The notes under the pieces: model-generated
The model's input: the letters and a program-made list of their open reading frames with translations, nothing else
Databases searched by the model: none
Told to the model about the DNA's origin: nothing
DNA from: Bordetella parapertussis
Lineage (GTDB): Bacteria > Pseudomonadota > Gammaproteobacteria > Burkholderiales > Burkholderiaceae_B
DNA length: 24,015 bases
Direction: 5' to 3'
NCBI GenBank assembly: GCA_945883615.1
Contig: CAMCYB010000030.1
Coordinates: 1 to 24,015 of the forward strand
Shown here: in pieces, positions 1 to 8,420 of the stretch
Layout: every line of letters begins with the position of its first letter
How positions within the stretch are numbered: position 1 is the first letter of the stretch
Translations under genes and position numbers: made by a program

Positions 1-443
1 TGCCTAAACGTTGGAACAATCGGTCAACTCGCAATTGGCAACCCATTAATGAAGTCTGGCTTAACCCACCAAAAGAGCACATCAATGAATCTATTAATTT
101 AAAACAGGCAGCATGAAAGAACGGCCATCTTTGTTGACAACTACCGCAAATGCCTCTGTGCAAACGGCCTATTCAATACGAATCACAGATTGAAGGCTAT
201 ACCTGCGGTACGGGCGACACGTTCGTAACTGAGCCCGACCCATGGTTTGAAGAAACAGGGGTAGATTTAGTCGACATGGAACTTTTTGCCAATGCGGCGG
301 TTGCACATGAATATAAAATTCCTTGGCACGCCTATAAATTCGTGACTGACAAAGCTGACGAAAATTCAGCCAAAGACTGGAATGCTCAAATGCATTTGGG
401 CGAGATGCTTTATCTTGAAAAGTTAAGGCAACTTAGCCTTTGA
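1..443 (+). pseudogene. Phosphorylase-superfamily nucleosidase, frame-broken remnant (5' end outside window)
   Basis: The readable 3' part (150-443, 97 codons) resembles the C-terminal half of the MTA/SAH nucleosidase and purine phosphorylase superfamily. It has a TCGTGDTFV segment, then ETGVDLVDMEL, matching the family's substrate-binding 'VDME' motif, then FVTDKADENSAKDW, matching the usual SD-x-AD stretch. Upstream, a different frame (1-102) reads CLNVGTIGQLAIGNP, which fits the conserved 'NVGTxG' segment of the same family, but it stops at TAA near 100. The linking region is closed in all three frames, so at least one frameshift separates the two parts. The ATG at 150 sits inside the domain and is not a natural start. 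The last 21 bp overlap the 3' end of the convergent phaG gene. It is either a true pseudogene or an intact gene with a sequence error. The family is fairly sure; the substrate is not known. Confidence 0.6.
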
Positions 444-722
444 CTTAAGCTTTAAGCGTAAGGCAGCTTGTGCGAGCAAGTGCGCCCCAACAGGGGCCGT
501 CAAAAAAACAAAAACTGTAATAATGAACTCGTGTATTAAAAAAGCATCATTCAATGCATACGCCATCGACGCCAGCAATATACCCCCCACACCAAGCGTT
601 GATGCTTTAGTAGGCGCGTGTAAGCGCATAAAGAAATCAGGCAAACGAGCCAGACCAATTGCACCCACTAAGATAAAAAATGCACCGACCAATAGAAAAA
701 AAGAAATGACGATTTCAAGCAT
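423..722 (-). CDS. phaG: Mrp/Pha cation:proton antiporter subunit G
   Basis: This is the last gene of the antiporter operon, a small membrane subunit of 99 residues, usual for MnhG/PhaG. Three hydrophobic helices are visible at about residues 4-25, 38-58 and 64-88. The family signature runs from GLARLPDFFMRLHAPTKASTLG (about 23-44, read in parts) into the second helix. In this family the subunit is needed for assembly of the complete Na+(K+)/H+ antiporter in the inner membrane. The start is an ATG with an AAGGA ribosome-binding site a few bases upstream, and the gene lies 16 bp after phaF. Its final 21 bp overlap, tail to tail, the nucleosidase remnant on the other strand. Identification rests on sequence pattern and operon position. 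Confidence 0.93.
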   Translation of the reverse strand: MLEIVISFFLLVGAFFILVGAIGLARLPDFFMRLHAPTKASTLGVGGILLASMAYALNDAFLIHEFIITVFVFLTAPVGAHLLAQAALRLKLKSKAKLP

Positions 723-738
723 GTTTATTTCCTTTTCG

Positions 739-1008
739 TTAGTCCATCACATCGCCGCGGGCTAAATAGCGCGACAAGGCGACCGTACCGACAAAACCCA
801 TCAAGGCAATCAATAAAGCCGCTTCAAAATAAATAGAGGTACGGTCTTGAATGCCAAACATGACCAGCAACGCGACAACGTTTATGTAAAGCGTATCAAG
901 CGCAAGAATACGGTCTGGCACACTGGGGCCTTTAATCAAGCGATACAAAGTCAGTAGCATCGATACAGCGATCGCCGCAAAAACGATTTTGATTGAAATG
1001 TCTAGCAT
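739..1008 (-). CDS. phaF: Mrp/Pha cation:proton antiporter subunit F
   Basis: An 89-residue integral membrane protein with three hydrophobic segments (about 5-24, 36-55, 60-80). The typical MrpF/PhaF core is visible: LYRLIKGPSVPDRILALDTL near residues 21-40, where the GPSxxDR-x-A-LD pattern is diagnostic. It is a structural subunit of the group-2 Mrp antiporter; in studied members all subunits are required for transport. Its ATG lies inside the end of phaE (7-bp overlap), so translation is probably coupled to phaE. Nothing looks unusual in length or motif. Confidence 0.93.
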   Translation of the reverse strand: MLDISIKIVFAAIAVSMLLTLYRLIKGPSVPDRILALDTLYINVVALLVMFGIQDRTSIYFEAALLIALMGFVGTVALSRYLARGDVMD

Positions 1009-1490
1009 CCGAAAATCTCTATAAGGGGTTTTTCGTAACGTTGTTTGATTTCAGCAATCAGTGCGTCTGGGTCATCACAGCTTAACGCATGCACTAAAAG
1101 CGAGGTGTTGTCTTCTGACAGATCAGCCGACACGGTGCCTGGGGTCATGGTGATAATACTGGCTAGCAATGAAATTGGCATCGGTTGCGTGAGTTCAAGT
1201 GGTACCTGAACAAAAAGCGGTGTTAAACGTTCGGGGCGACCCAATATCAGTTTTGTGACGGCAATGTTTGCCAACACAATATCGTAAGTCACCAAAAATA
1301 TGAGGCGTACGGCTGCCACAGGGTTACGTAACTTTGGCATGCCCGCTAAAAATGATTTGCATAACAACGGTATGACCACAGCCAAAAACAAAGCCAACAA
1401 AACATGCGCAACAGAGATTTGAGCGGCCAACAATAACCAAGCCACGACTAGAAAAAAAGACAATACAGGATGGGGAAGCCAGCTTTTCAT
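1002..1490 (-). CDS. phaE: Mrp/Pha cation:proton antiporter subunit E
   Basis: MrpE/PhaE-type subunit of 162 residues. It has an N-terminal pair of membrane segments (about 8-25 and 28-46), a further hydrophobic stretch near 60-80, and a cytoplasmic C-terminal part with the family hallmark SIITMTPGTVSADLSED near residues 112-128. I chose the ATG at 1490. It shares one base with the phaD stop in a TGATG arrangement and has a GAGG ribosome-binding site seven bases upstream. A GTG one codon earlier is possible but too close to that site. In the Mrp complex, MrpE supports assembly and activity of the antiporter rather than forming the ion path. Length and motifs are ordinary. Confidence 0.92.
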   Translation of the reverse strand: MKSWLPHPVLSFFLVVAWLLLAAQISVAHVLLALFLAVVIPLLCKSFLAGMPKLRNPVAAVRLIFLVTYDIVLANIAVTKLILGRPERLTPLFVQVPLELTQPMPISLLASIITMTPGTVSADLSEDNTSLLVHALSCDDPDALIAEIKQRYEKPLIEIFGC

Positions 1491-3028
1491 CACTTCGCCT
1501 CTTTAGGTAATGCGCGCGGCATACGATCAGTGGCTTGACCTAAGACGGCAGAAATATACTGCTCAGGTGCGTTTAATTGCTTAGCCGTGGCATCGGTAAA
1601 CTGTTTGAGTGGCGCAGCATAAATCACCATCGCCAGACTGCAAGCGAACAAAAATACAACCGATACCCATTGCATCGCCACAGGCGCTTTGGCAGAAGCA
1701 GAAACCTCATGCGACGTTTTCCAGAACAGCATGCTACCGGCACGCGATAAAGCAATCATTGTCATCAAACTTGTACCTAAAATGGCGCCCCAGACCCAGG
1801 GCATACTCACACTTTCAGTTGTACTGCGCAAAATCATGAGCTTTGCCAGAAAACCAGACGATAGCGGCAGACCGCCTACAATCACGGCACCCGCCATAAA
1901 AGCAATACCGAGCATAATGGGCTGCAAGATAGCAGGACCAGAATGTAAGGTGTCTTGGGCATCACCACGAGATTGAGCAATCATCTCTGCCAGCAAAAAT
2001 AAAGCGGCGGCGATCAGTGTGCTGTGAACAAGATAATACAGAGAGGCTGATAACCCTTCGGTACCCCCTGCAGCGAAAGCGATCAGTATGGTGCCCACCG
2101 AGGCAATCGTTAAATAAGCAACGAGCTGTAGCAGACGTTTAGCAGCCAACACACCGAATGTGGCCAAAACTAAAGTGATCAACGCAACGGGCAAAAGCCA
2201 TGGTGAGGTGATGTCTGCCGACGCACCGCTCGCACCGCCAAAAATCAGAGTGGTAAATCTTAAGATGGCATACACACCCACCTTAGTCATGATCGCAAAC
2301 AGCGCGGCAACGGGCGCTGAAGCACTTGCGTAAGCTGCTGGCAACCAAAAATACAAAGGGAATAGCGCTGCCTTGACACCAAAAACCCCCAACAGTATTA
2401 AACCTGCAGAGCGAATCAATGCAATATCGTCTGGTGATGACGCGGCGACACGTTCGGCTAAATGCGCCATATTCAACGTGCCCGTAACGCTATAAAGTAA
2501 GCTCACAGCGATTAAAAAGATGGCAGAGCCCGTTAAATTAATCGCAACATAATGCACAGAGGCTTTTAAACGCTGCTGACCAAAACCATACATCAACAGG
2601 CAGTATGATGCGATCAGCAATACCTCAAAAAACACAAATAAGTTAAATAAGTCGCCCGTCAAAAAGGCGCCGTTAATGCCCATGAGCTGAAACTGAAAGA
2701 GCGCATGAAAGTATTTGCCGCGGTTGTCCCAACCTTGCATCGAATAATAAAGCGCTGCAACCGCCACCACTGAAGTCAACAACACCAACATGGCTGACAA
2801 ATGGTCAAGCACCAGCACAATACCAAAAGGCGCGACCCAGTCACCCAGGGTATAAACCTCAATCGCACCGTCGTATGTTTGAGAAAATAATTGTAAACAA
2901 ATGGCCACTAATGCCAGTGTCGAAACAAAACTTATGACCCGAGTTAAACCAAGTCGACCACCCGATAACAACAGTAATGCGGCAACCAGCGCTGGCAAAA
3001 CAATAGGCAAAACAAGCAGATGGCTCAT
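1490..3028 (-). CDS. phaD: Mrp/Pha cation:proton antiporter subunit D (NuoN/NuoM-like)
   Basis: A 512-residue polytopic membrane protein of the proton-translocating complex I-like antiporter family (MrpD, related to NuoL/M/N). About 14 hydrophobic helices can be traced. Key charged membrane residues are present: a glutamate in FNLFVFFEVLLIAS (around residue 135), a lysine in GVFGVKAALFPLYFWLP (around 220) and another in FAIMTKVGVYAILRF (around 250). These correspond to the Glu/Lys pairs that carry protons in the family. Length matches MrpD (about 500). The ATG overlaps the phaC stop by four bases, and its own stop overlaps the phaE start, so translation is probably coupled. Together with the phaA part it is expected to form the proton path of the antiporter. 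Confidence 0.95.
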   Translation of the reverse strand: MSHLLVLPIVLPALVAALLLLSGGRLGLTRVISFVSTLALVAICLQLFSQTYDGAIEVYTLGDWVAPFGIVLVLDHLSAMLVLLTSVVAVAALYYSMQGWDNRGKYFHALFQFQLMGINGAFLTGDLFNLFVFFEVLLIASYCLLMYGFGQQRLKASVHYVAINLTGSAIFLIAVSLLYSVTGTLNMAHLAERVAASSPDDIALIRSAGLILLGVFGVKAALFPLYFWLPAAYASASAPVAALFAIMTKVGVYAILRFTTLIFGGASGASADITSPWLLPVALITLVLATFGVLAAKRLLQLVAYLTIASVGTILIAFAAGGTEGLSASLYYLVHSTLIAAALFLLAEMIAQSRGDAQDTLHSGPAILQPIMLGIAFMAGAVIVGGLPLSSGFLAKLMILRSTTESVSMPWVWGAILGTSLMTMIALSRAGSMLFWKTSHEVSASAKAPVAMQWVSVVFLFACSLAMVIYAAPLKQFTDATAKQLNAPEQYISAVLGQATDRMPRALPKEAK

Positions 3029-3399
3029 GTTGCCTTTCCTTCTTTTGAAGCCTGTAATGCGCGCTCTTTTTGGTCAGGTTCTTGCCCGTCAACGTGATCA
3101 GACTTTGTGTCGTGCCGCGTTCGCAAAGCCAGTTCAACAATAAAGCCAGTCATACCAAAACCAATCACAATCGCTGTTAAGACGAGCGCCTGTGGAAGGG
3201 GGTCGGCGTAAGCCACGGCTTGATCAACAATCACGGGGGGGGCTGCTGTGGTGAGTCGACCCATCGCAAAAATAAACAGATTGACGGCATAGCCGAGCAA
3301 AGACAAACCCAGTACAACTGAAAAGGTACGGCCACGCAAAATCAAATAAATACCGCAAGCGGTGACGATGCCTAAAGCAGATGAAAGTAACAATTCCAT
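3025..3399 (-). CDS. phaC: Mrp/Pha cation:proton antiporter subunit C (NuoK-like)
   Basis: A 124-residue MrpC/PhaC subunit, homologous to NuoK of complex I. Three membrane helices are visible (about 3-20, 28-47, 72-94). The typical pattern is GIVTACGIYLILRGRTFSVV, then GLSLLGYAVNLFIFAMG, followed by DPLPQALVLTAIVIGFG. The C-terminal 25 residues are polar and charged (many K, D and E), a usual cytoplasmic tail. Its ATG overlaps the phaAB stop (TAATG) and its stop overlaps the phaD start by four bases, which points to a single transcript with coupled translation. Confidence 0.94.
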   Translation of the reverse strand: MELLLSSALGIVTACGIYLILRGRTFSVVLGLSLLGYAVNLFIFAMGRLTTAAPPVIVDQAVAYADPLPQALVLTAIVIGFGMTGFIVELALRTRHDTKSDHVDGQEPDQKERALQASKEGKAT

Positions 3400-6179
3400 T
3401 ATGCGGTTATTCCTACAACAACAGGGTCACGCTTACTTGCCCCTGACAGCGCTGAAATGGTCAGTAACGTTGCGCCGACCACTGTCAAAAACACACCCAG
3501 ATCAAAGGCTGCGGCACTGGCCAGCGGCACTTCACCAATAAAGGGTAATGATGGATGACCAAAAGCACTTGTTAAGAATGCTGAACCAAAAACAAAACTA
3601 CCCAGCCCTGTCAGCCCAGCAATCAACACACCACTACCAATGATTTTAGGGAAATTCATTTGCAATTTTTCAGAGGTTGCGACTAAACCACCTGCCATGT
3701 ATTGCATAACCAATGCAACTGAAGTGACTAAACCTGCAATGAAACCGCCACCCGGTAAATTATGGCCGCGTAAGAAAATGTACACGCTAACCAGCAAAGC
3801 GAAAGGCAACAAAATGCGCGCCGCAACCGACAAAAGCACAGGGTTTAAGAAGGAGGTTGACAGATGACGCTCCATTTTTAAACCATCCATCAAGCTTAAT
3901 GCACCAATCGCCGCGATACCCAGAACAATGATTTCGCCAAAGGTATCAAAACCCCGGAAGTCAACCAAGATGACGTTAACAACGTTGCTACCACCCCCTT
4001 TAGGCATACTTTGGGCCAGGTAATACCAGGCAATCGATTCATGTGGGCGCGTGAGTACTGCCCACATTAGAGCGGTCACACCTGCCCCCGCTAAAATTGC
4101 CAAGGCTAAATCACGCGCACGCCGACCATTGCTCGACTCTTTGGGCCCGACTAAAGGTAAAAGCGCCAGAGCCATCAGCATTAAAGCGGTGCTAACGACT
4201 TCCACAGAAAGCTGTGTCAAGGCAAGATCAGGTGCAGAGAAATAAGCAAAAGTGAGCGCCGTCGAAAGCCCAACCACACCGACTAAAATGACAGCAATCA
4301 GTCGTTGCCGATGCAGCACTACCGAGGCAAGCGCAGCAATCACGGCAATCGCCCAGACCACAACCGCCACCCCATTAGCACCCGTGACTGGGGCGCTACC
4401 TGTGCTGTAACCAAATTGCAAAAAGGGCCACGCACCCAGAATAATCACGCTGGCGATTAAACAGGCCAAATAGCGTTGCAATGATCCGTTTTCAAGTAAT
4501 GTGGTTAACCATACCGAAAAAGCACGTAAAGACTCAATGAAGTGAACAAAAATGCGATGCCCAGTTAATTCTCTAGGCGCATGTAAGTGAAGGTTAAAGC
4601 GTTTTTGAAGTAACCAAAAAAAGAGTAACCCACCAAATAACGCCACGGCACTCATCAATAAAGGCATGTTAAAACCATGCCAAATTGCAATGGTGTATTC
4701 GGGTATGGTGCCACCGTACACATCTGTCGCGGCTAAAAACACAAGTGGTGCCACAGTTAACGCAGGCAAAACACCCACCAAAATACATAACACCACCAAT
4801 AGCTCAACCGGAATCTTCATAAACCGAGGCGGCTCGTGAGGGGTGTGAGGCAGATCAGTGGCGGTGCCGTTAAAGAAAACGTTGTGCACAAAGCGCGCTG
4901 AGTAAGCAACACTACAAATACCGCCAAAAGTCACCACAAACGGCGCAACATCGCCAAACCATCCTAAATATGAAAGCGATAACGACTCGACAAAGAACAT
5001 TTCTTTGGAAAGAAAGCCATTGAACAGCGGCACGCCTGCCATAGATGCCGCAGCCACCATAGCAAGCGTTGCGGTATAGGGCATAAATTTAAAAAGCCCA
5101 CGCAAACGCCGCATATCGCGGGTACCACATTCGTGATCAATGATGCCCGCCACCATAAACAGCGAAGCCTTAAAAGTGGCGTGATTGATAACATGAAACA
5201 TGGCTGCAGCAGCCGACAAAGGCGAGCTCAGACCAATTAAAAATATGATTAAACCAAGATGGCTGATGGTCGAGTACGCCAACAAACCCTTTAAGTCGTG
5301 CTTAAAAATTGCAACGTAAGCTGCGAAAGACATCGTGATTAAACCCACTACCGAAACAATGATTTCAAAGTCGTAGGTACCACCCAGCACGGGGTATAGA
5401 CGTGCCAGTATGAAGACACCCGCTTTCACCATGGTGGCAGAGTGCAAATAAGCCGATACCGGGGTCGGTGCGGCCATCGCTTGTGGCAGCCAAAAATGAA
5501 ACGGGAACTGGGCCGACTTGGTGAATGCACCCAGCAAGACCAAAAGCAAAATAGGTATAAAGAAGGGGCTAGACTGAACAACCTCGCGGGCTGCGAAAAT
5601 CTGGGTCAGCTCGTAACTACCCGCTACGTGCCCAAGTAATAAGAAACCTGCCAACATGGCAAGACCGCCACCGCCCGTTACAATTAAAGCCATACGGGCG
5701 CCGCGCCTAGATTCCGCTTTATGATGCCAAAAACCAATCAATAAAAAAGAGGAAACGCTGGTGAGCTCCCAAAATACAAAGGTCAGCAAAATATTTTCAG
5801 TTAGAACGATGCCCAGCATGGCTGCCATAAACATCATCAACAACGCATAAAACTTGCCCATTGAATCTTTTTCAGACAAGTAATACTTTGCATACAGAAT
5901 AACCAGTAGGCCCACGCATAAGATAAGAAGCGCAAACAAATAGCCTAAACCGTCAAGCCGAAAAGCAAAATCGATGCCCAGCGCAGGCATCCAGGGCGTA
6001 ATAGATATGATTTTTTGGCCGCTAAACACGGCATCACTAAAACTAAGCAATAACGCCAAACTGCAAAGGGTCACGCCCGCAACCGCCCAAGCAGAAGCCA
6101 AGCGGCTGATACGTGCAGCAAGCAACGCAAACGTCGTGCCAGCGAGAAGCGGCAGCAAAATAATCGTCAGTAGTGTCAT
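3399..6179 (-). CDS. phaAB: Mrp/Pha cation:proton antiporter fused subunits A and B
   Basis: A very large membrane protein of 926 residues, the fused MrpA-MrpB typical of group-2 (Pha-type) antiporters. The N-terminal 480 residues form a NuoL-like antiporter domain with family residues in FVFWELTSVSSFLLIG (Glu), FTKSAQFPFHFWLPQAM (Lys), LHSATMVKAGVF (His and Lys) and ATFKASLFMVAG (Lys). A region around FSAPDLALTQLSVEVVST matches the DUF4040 part of MrpA. The last 150 residues hold the MrpB domain with RGHNLPGGGFIAGLV. I chose the ATG at 6179, which gives the family's usual hydrophobic N-terminus; a GTG at 6194 is an in-frame alternative, and neither has a clear ribosome-binding site. As first gene of the operon it is transcribed from the 228-bp divergent gap shared with the apbC-like gene. 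Likely role: Na+ or K+ export and pH homeostasis in the inner membrane. Confidence 0.95.
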   Translation of the reverse strand: MTLLTIILLPLLAGTTFALLAARISRLASAWAVAGVTLCSLALLLSFSDAVFSGQKIISITPWMPALGIDFAFRLDGLGYLFALLILCVGLLVILYAKYYLSEKDSMGKFYALLMMFMAAMLGIVLTENILLTFVFWELTSVSSFLLIGFWHHKAESRRGARMALIVTGGGGLAMLAGFLLLGHVAGSYELTQIFAAREVVQSSPFFIPILLLVLLGAFTKSAQFPFHFWLPQAMAAPTPVSAYLHSATMVKAGVFILARLYPVLGGTYDFEIIVSVVGLITMSFAAYVAIFKHDLKGLLAYSTISHLGLIIFLIGLSSPLSAAAAMFHVINHATFKASLFMVAGIIDHECGTRDMRRLRGLFKFMPYTATLAMVAAASMAGVPLFNGFLSKEMFFVESLSLSYLGWFGDVAPFVVTFGGICSVAYSARFVHNVFFNGTATDLPHTPHEPPRFMKIPVELLVVLCILVGVLPALTVAPLVFLAATDVYGGTIPEYTIAIWHGFNMPLLMSAVALFGGLLFFWLLQKRFNLHLHAPRELTGHRIFVHFIESLRAFSVWLTTLLENGSLQRYLACLIASVIILGAWPFLQFGYSTGSAPVTGANGVAVVVWAIAVIAALASVVLHRQRLIAVILVGVVGLSTALTFAYFSAPDLALTQLSVEVVSTALMLMALALLPLVGPKESSNGRRARDLALAILAGAGVTALMWAVLTRPHESIAWYYLAQSMPKGGGSNVVNVILVDFRGFDTFGEIIVLGIAAIGALSLMDGLKMERHLSTSFLNPVLLSVAARILLPFALLVSVYIFLRGHNLPGGGFIAGLVTSVALVMQYMAGGLVATSEKLQMNFPKIIGSGVLIAGLTGLGSFVFGSAFLTSAFGHPSLPFIGEVPLASAAAFDLGVFLTVVGATLLTISALSGASKRDPVVVGITA

Positions 6180-6407
6180 AAAATAAGCTGTCACTTTGGC
6201 GTTGAGTCTTAATAGACAAACGGAATAAGTTTAAAAAAATGCGTGCACCCAGTTTGCCCAATGCGCACTGCATGATAACAAAAGTCTCGTTTTAAAAGTA
6301 GATGCCCTTTTTGATGAAGTTTGAACGTACGTTGAGCGAAAAAGCTCGCATAAACTATTTATCTCACTTCAATTTTTATTGGTCTTACAAAAGCAAAGGG
6401 TAAATGC
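6180..6407. promoter_or_regulatory. Divergent promoter region between the antiporter operon and the apbC-like gene
   Basis: This 228-bp gap separates two divergent transcription units and must hold both promoters. On the plus side, TTGAGC at 6332-6337 and TATTTA at 6356-6361 are 18 bp apart and could be weak -35 and -10 boxes. A short inverted repeat, GAGC-GAAAAA-GCTC (6334-6347), falls between them. For the minus strand I see no convincing boxes. An AAAGGG ribosome-binding site (6395-6400) precedes the ATG at 6408. Box assignments are tentative. Confidence 0.35.
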
Positions 6408-7649
6408 ATGACTACGACATCTACTGACCATTCGGCTGGGCCCTCAGCCCAATCCACCACAAACACTGACAAATTGCCCGGCATACGCCATATTATTGCC
6501 GTGGGTAGTGGTAAGGGTGGCGTCGGCAAATCAACCGTCAGCGTTAACTTGGCGCTTGCATTGCAGCAACTTGGCGCTCGTGTCGGTATTGTTGATGCCG
6601 ACATACTCGGCCCCAGCATTCCTGGCATGCTGGGCATACCGACAGGCAAGTTACCTGAGGTAACCGAAGAAAATAAAATGATACCGGCCGAGCGTTACGG
6701 CCTGAAAGTGGTCTCAATGGGTATGCTCACCCCAGACGACAAACCTGCCGTCTTACGCGGGCCTTTAGTCGGAAAATATCTAAAAATGTTTGTTGAGGGT
6801 GTCGAATGGGGGCAGTTAGACTACCTCATACTAGATCTACCACCAGGCACCGGCGACACTCAATTGACCCTAGCACAAAGCATGCCCTTATCGGGCGTGG
6901 TGATTGTGACGACACCGCAGGCCGTCAGCCTAAAGATTGCCAGACGCGGCTTGCGCATGTTTGAAAAGGTGCAAGTCAAAATTCTAGGCATCATCGAAAA
7001 TATGCGCACTTTTACGTGCCCCCACTGCGGCGAAACCACCGACATTTTTCGTCATGGCGGTGGCGAACGCATGAGCCAAGAACTGGGCGTTCCGCTCTTG
7101 GGTGCCCTACCGATTGACCCCAATGTTGTGGCCTGCGGAGACGAGGGCAACCCTATTGTGACCGAGCAACCTAAATCGGTCAGCGCAAAAATATATGTCA
7201 CCATTGCCCAAGCGCTGGTCGAGCAAATGCAAACTGCTGGCACTGTCATCAGGCCTTTTGCTTGGAATTGGAACACGAACGAAGGCGCCCCCGCTTGGGT
7301 CGAAACGGCCATCACGCCAACAGGGTCACACAACACCCCCATTGGTTTTAAGCGTCGCGACCCGCGTACCCTTTCCATTCTTTGGGAAGACGGCCATCGC
7401 GATGATCTTGACGTGCGTGACTTACGTTTAGCCTGCCACTGCGCCGTATGTGTAGAAGAAATGACAGGTCGCAAACTGCTTGACCCAAAAACAATACGTT
7501 CAGACATCAGCCCAAAAACGATCACGAGCATAGGCAACTATGCCATTCTTTTTGACTGGAACGATGGCCACAACACTGGCATCTATTCGTTTAAAGATTT
7601 GCGCACCTTAGGCGAGCGCGTGGCAGCTCATGGCGCTGAAGATGTCTAA
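6408..7649 (+). CDS. apbC: ApbC/Mrp-family P-loop iron-sulfur carrier with C-terminal DUF971 domain
   Basis: A 413-residue NTPase of the Mrp/NBP35/ApbC family, which carries [4Fe-4S] clusters to target proteins in the cytoplasm. After a short Ser/Thr-rich N-terminus comes the deviant Walker A GSGKGGVGKST (33-43), then VDADILGPS (about 62-70), ILDLPPGTGD (141-150) and the cluster-binding pair CPHC (Cys204, Cys207). Unlike typical bacterial ApbC it has no N-terminal DUF59/MIP18 domain. From about 310 to 405 it carries a DUF971 domain with the cysteine-rich signature ACHCAVC (Cys343, 345, 348). Mrp plus DUF971 recalls the plant plastid protein HCF101, which also has DUF59. The ATG follows an AAAGGG site by seven bases. 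The downstream nfu-like gene overlaps its end, suggesting a shared transcript and joint work in Fe-S assembly. The P-loop family is certain; the role of the DUF971 part is inferred. Confidence 0.93.
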   Translation: MTTTSTDHSAGPSAQSTTNTDKLPGIRHIIAVGSGKGGVGKSTVSVNLALALQQLGARVGIVDADILGPSIPGMLGIPTGKLPEVTEENKMIPAERYGLKVVSMGMLTPDDKPAVLRGPLVGKYLKMFVEGVEWGQLDYLILDLPPGTGDTQLTLAQSMPLSGVVIVTTPQAVSLKIARRGLRMFEKVQVKILGIIENMRTFTCPHCGETTDIFRHGGGERMSQELGVPLLGALPIDPNVVACGDEGNPIVTEQPKSVSAKIYVTIAQALVEQMQTAGTVIRPFAWNWNTNEGAPAWVETAITPTGSHNTPIGFKRRDPRTLSILWEDGHRDDLDVRDLRLACHCAVCVEEMTGRKLLDPKTIRSDISPKTITSIGNYAILFDWNDGHNTGIYSFKDLRTLGERVAAHGAEDV

Positions 7650-8298
7650 TGCAAACATAGTGAATCAGCCCGTCAGCATTCGCGCAGAGATCTCTGTTGC
7701 TGATGCGCAAACCTGCCGATTCATTGTGAATGTTAGCGTGCAACAGGGTGGGCCATTCTTTTTTTCTGACCGGAAACAGACTATTGGCTCGCCATTTGTT
7801 GAACGTCTTTTTGCCATAACGGGTGTCGCCAACGTACTTATTGCTGAAAACATCGTCACAATATGCAAAGAATCAAATGCCCTATGGTCAGATATAAAAG
7901 CAAGCATCGGGGCTGCGATTCGGGCTCAGGTACAAAGCGGTGTACCTGCCGTCAATGTGCCGGCCATCGGTGTGCCTGCTAATTTAGGTATGCAAACCAA
8001 CACCCAAGCCTCAGGTCGTTCAGATGAAGTGCTTCACACCGTCATTCAAGCGCTACTAGATCAAGAGATCAACCGTTCAATCGCCGATCATGGCGGCAAA
8101 ATTTCGATAGTCAACATCGCGCAAGGTAAGCTTTACATCACGATGAGTGGCGGCTGCCAAGGTTGCGCCTCATCGCAGGTCACGCTTAGGCAGGGGTTTG
8201 AAGTCATGGTCAAAAAAGTTGCGCCAGAAATCATAGAGATTATCGATACAACTGACCATGCGGCGGGTAACAAACCTTTTTACCCAAAACATGATTAG
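7642..8298 (+). CDS. Nfu-type iron-sulfur carrier (Nfu_N plus NifU C-terminal domain)
   Basis: A 218-residue protein with an N-terminal Nfu_N (scaffold Nfu/NifU N-terminal) domain at about residues 12-95. The visible pattern is FFFSDRKQTIGSPFVERLF, then GVANVLIAENIVTI. A Pro/Ala-rich linker follows, then a NifU-like C-terminal domain (about 128-205) with GGCQGCASSQVTLRQG, whose CxxC (Cys172, Cys175) binds a bridging [4Fe-4S] cluster in the family. It should pass assembled clusters to apoproteins. The start is uncertain: ATG at 7642 overlaps the apbC-like stop, while ATG at 7630 would add four residues. Neither has a strong ribosome-binding site, so coupling to the upstream gene is likely. The order Nfu_N-NifU is that of mitochondrial NFU1; E. 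coli NfuA has an A-type N-terminal domain instead. Confidence 0.9.
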   Translation: MSNANIVNQPVSIRAEISVADAQTCRFIVNVSVQQGGPFFFSDRKQTIGSPFVERLFAITGVANVLIAENIVTICKESNALWSDIKASIGAAIRAQVQSGVPAVNVPAIGVPANLGMQTNTQASGRSDEVLHTVIQALLDQEINRSIADHGGKISIVNIAQGKLYITMSGGCQGCASSQVTLRQGFEVMVKKVAPEIIEIIDTTDHAAGNKPFYPKHD

Positions 8299-8301
8299 TC
8301 T

Positions 8302-8365
8302 TTTGCGTACTCAACTATTCAACGCAACACTCTGTGTATAGCTCGGTCCACAGTAAATCATTTAC
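8302..8365. promoter_or_regulatory. Inverted repeats upstream of serA
   Basis: Two inverted repeats lie between the nfu-like gene and serA. The first, TTGCGT-N13-ACGCAA (8303-8327), begins four bases after the nfu-like stop. The second, GTAAAT-C-ATTTAC (8353-8365), is a perfect palindrome 56 bp before the serA start. They could be a weak terminator stem and an operator, but no U-tract follows the first and no known regulator is recognised for the second. Confidence 0.25.
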
Positions 8366-8420
8366 CACCGCACCTAGCCCTTAAATAGCCTCAAATCAAC
8401 CAACGCTTTAAAAGAACAAA

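Noticed and set aside
423..6179. Reading the phaAB/phaD proteins as respiratory complex I subunits
   Set aside because: The full phaAB-C-D-E-F-G set with the small E, F and G subunits and an MrpB domain is diagnostic of the Mrp antiporter; no nuo genes are present.
7052..7537. 161-codon open frame on the minus strand
   Set aside because: It lies wholly within the well-supported apbC-like gene, has no family pattern, and its open state follows from the codon use of the opposite strand.
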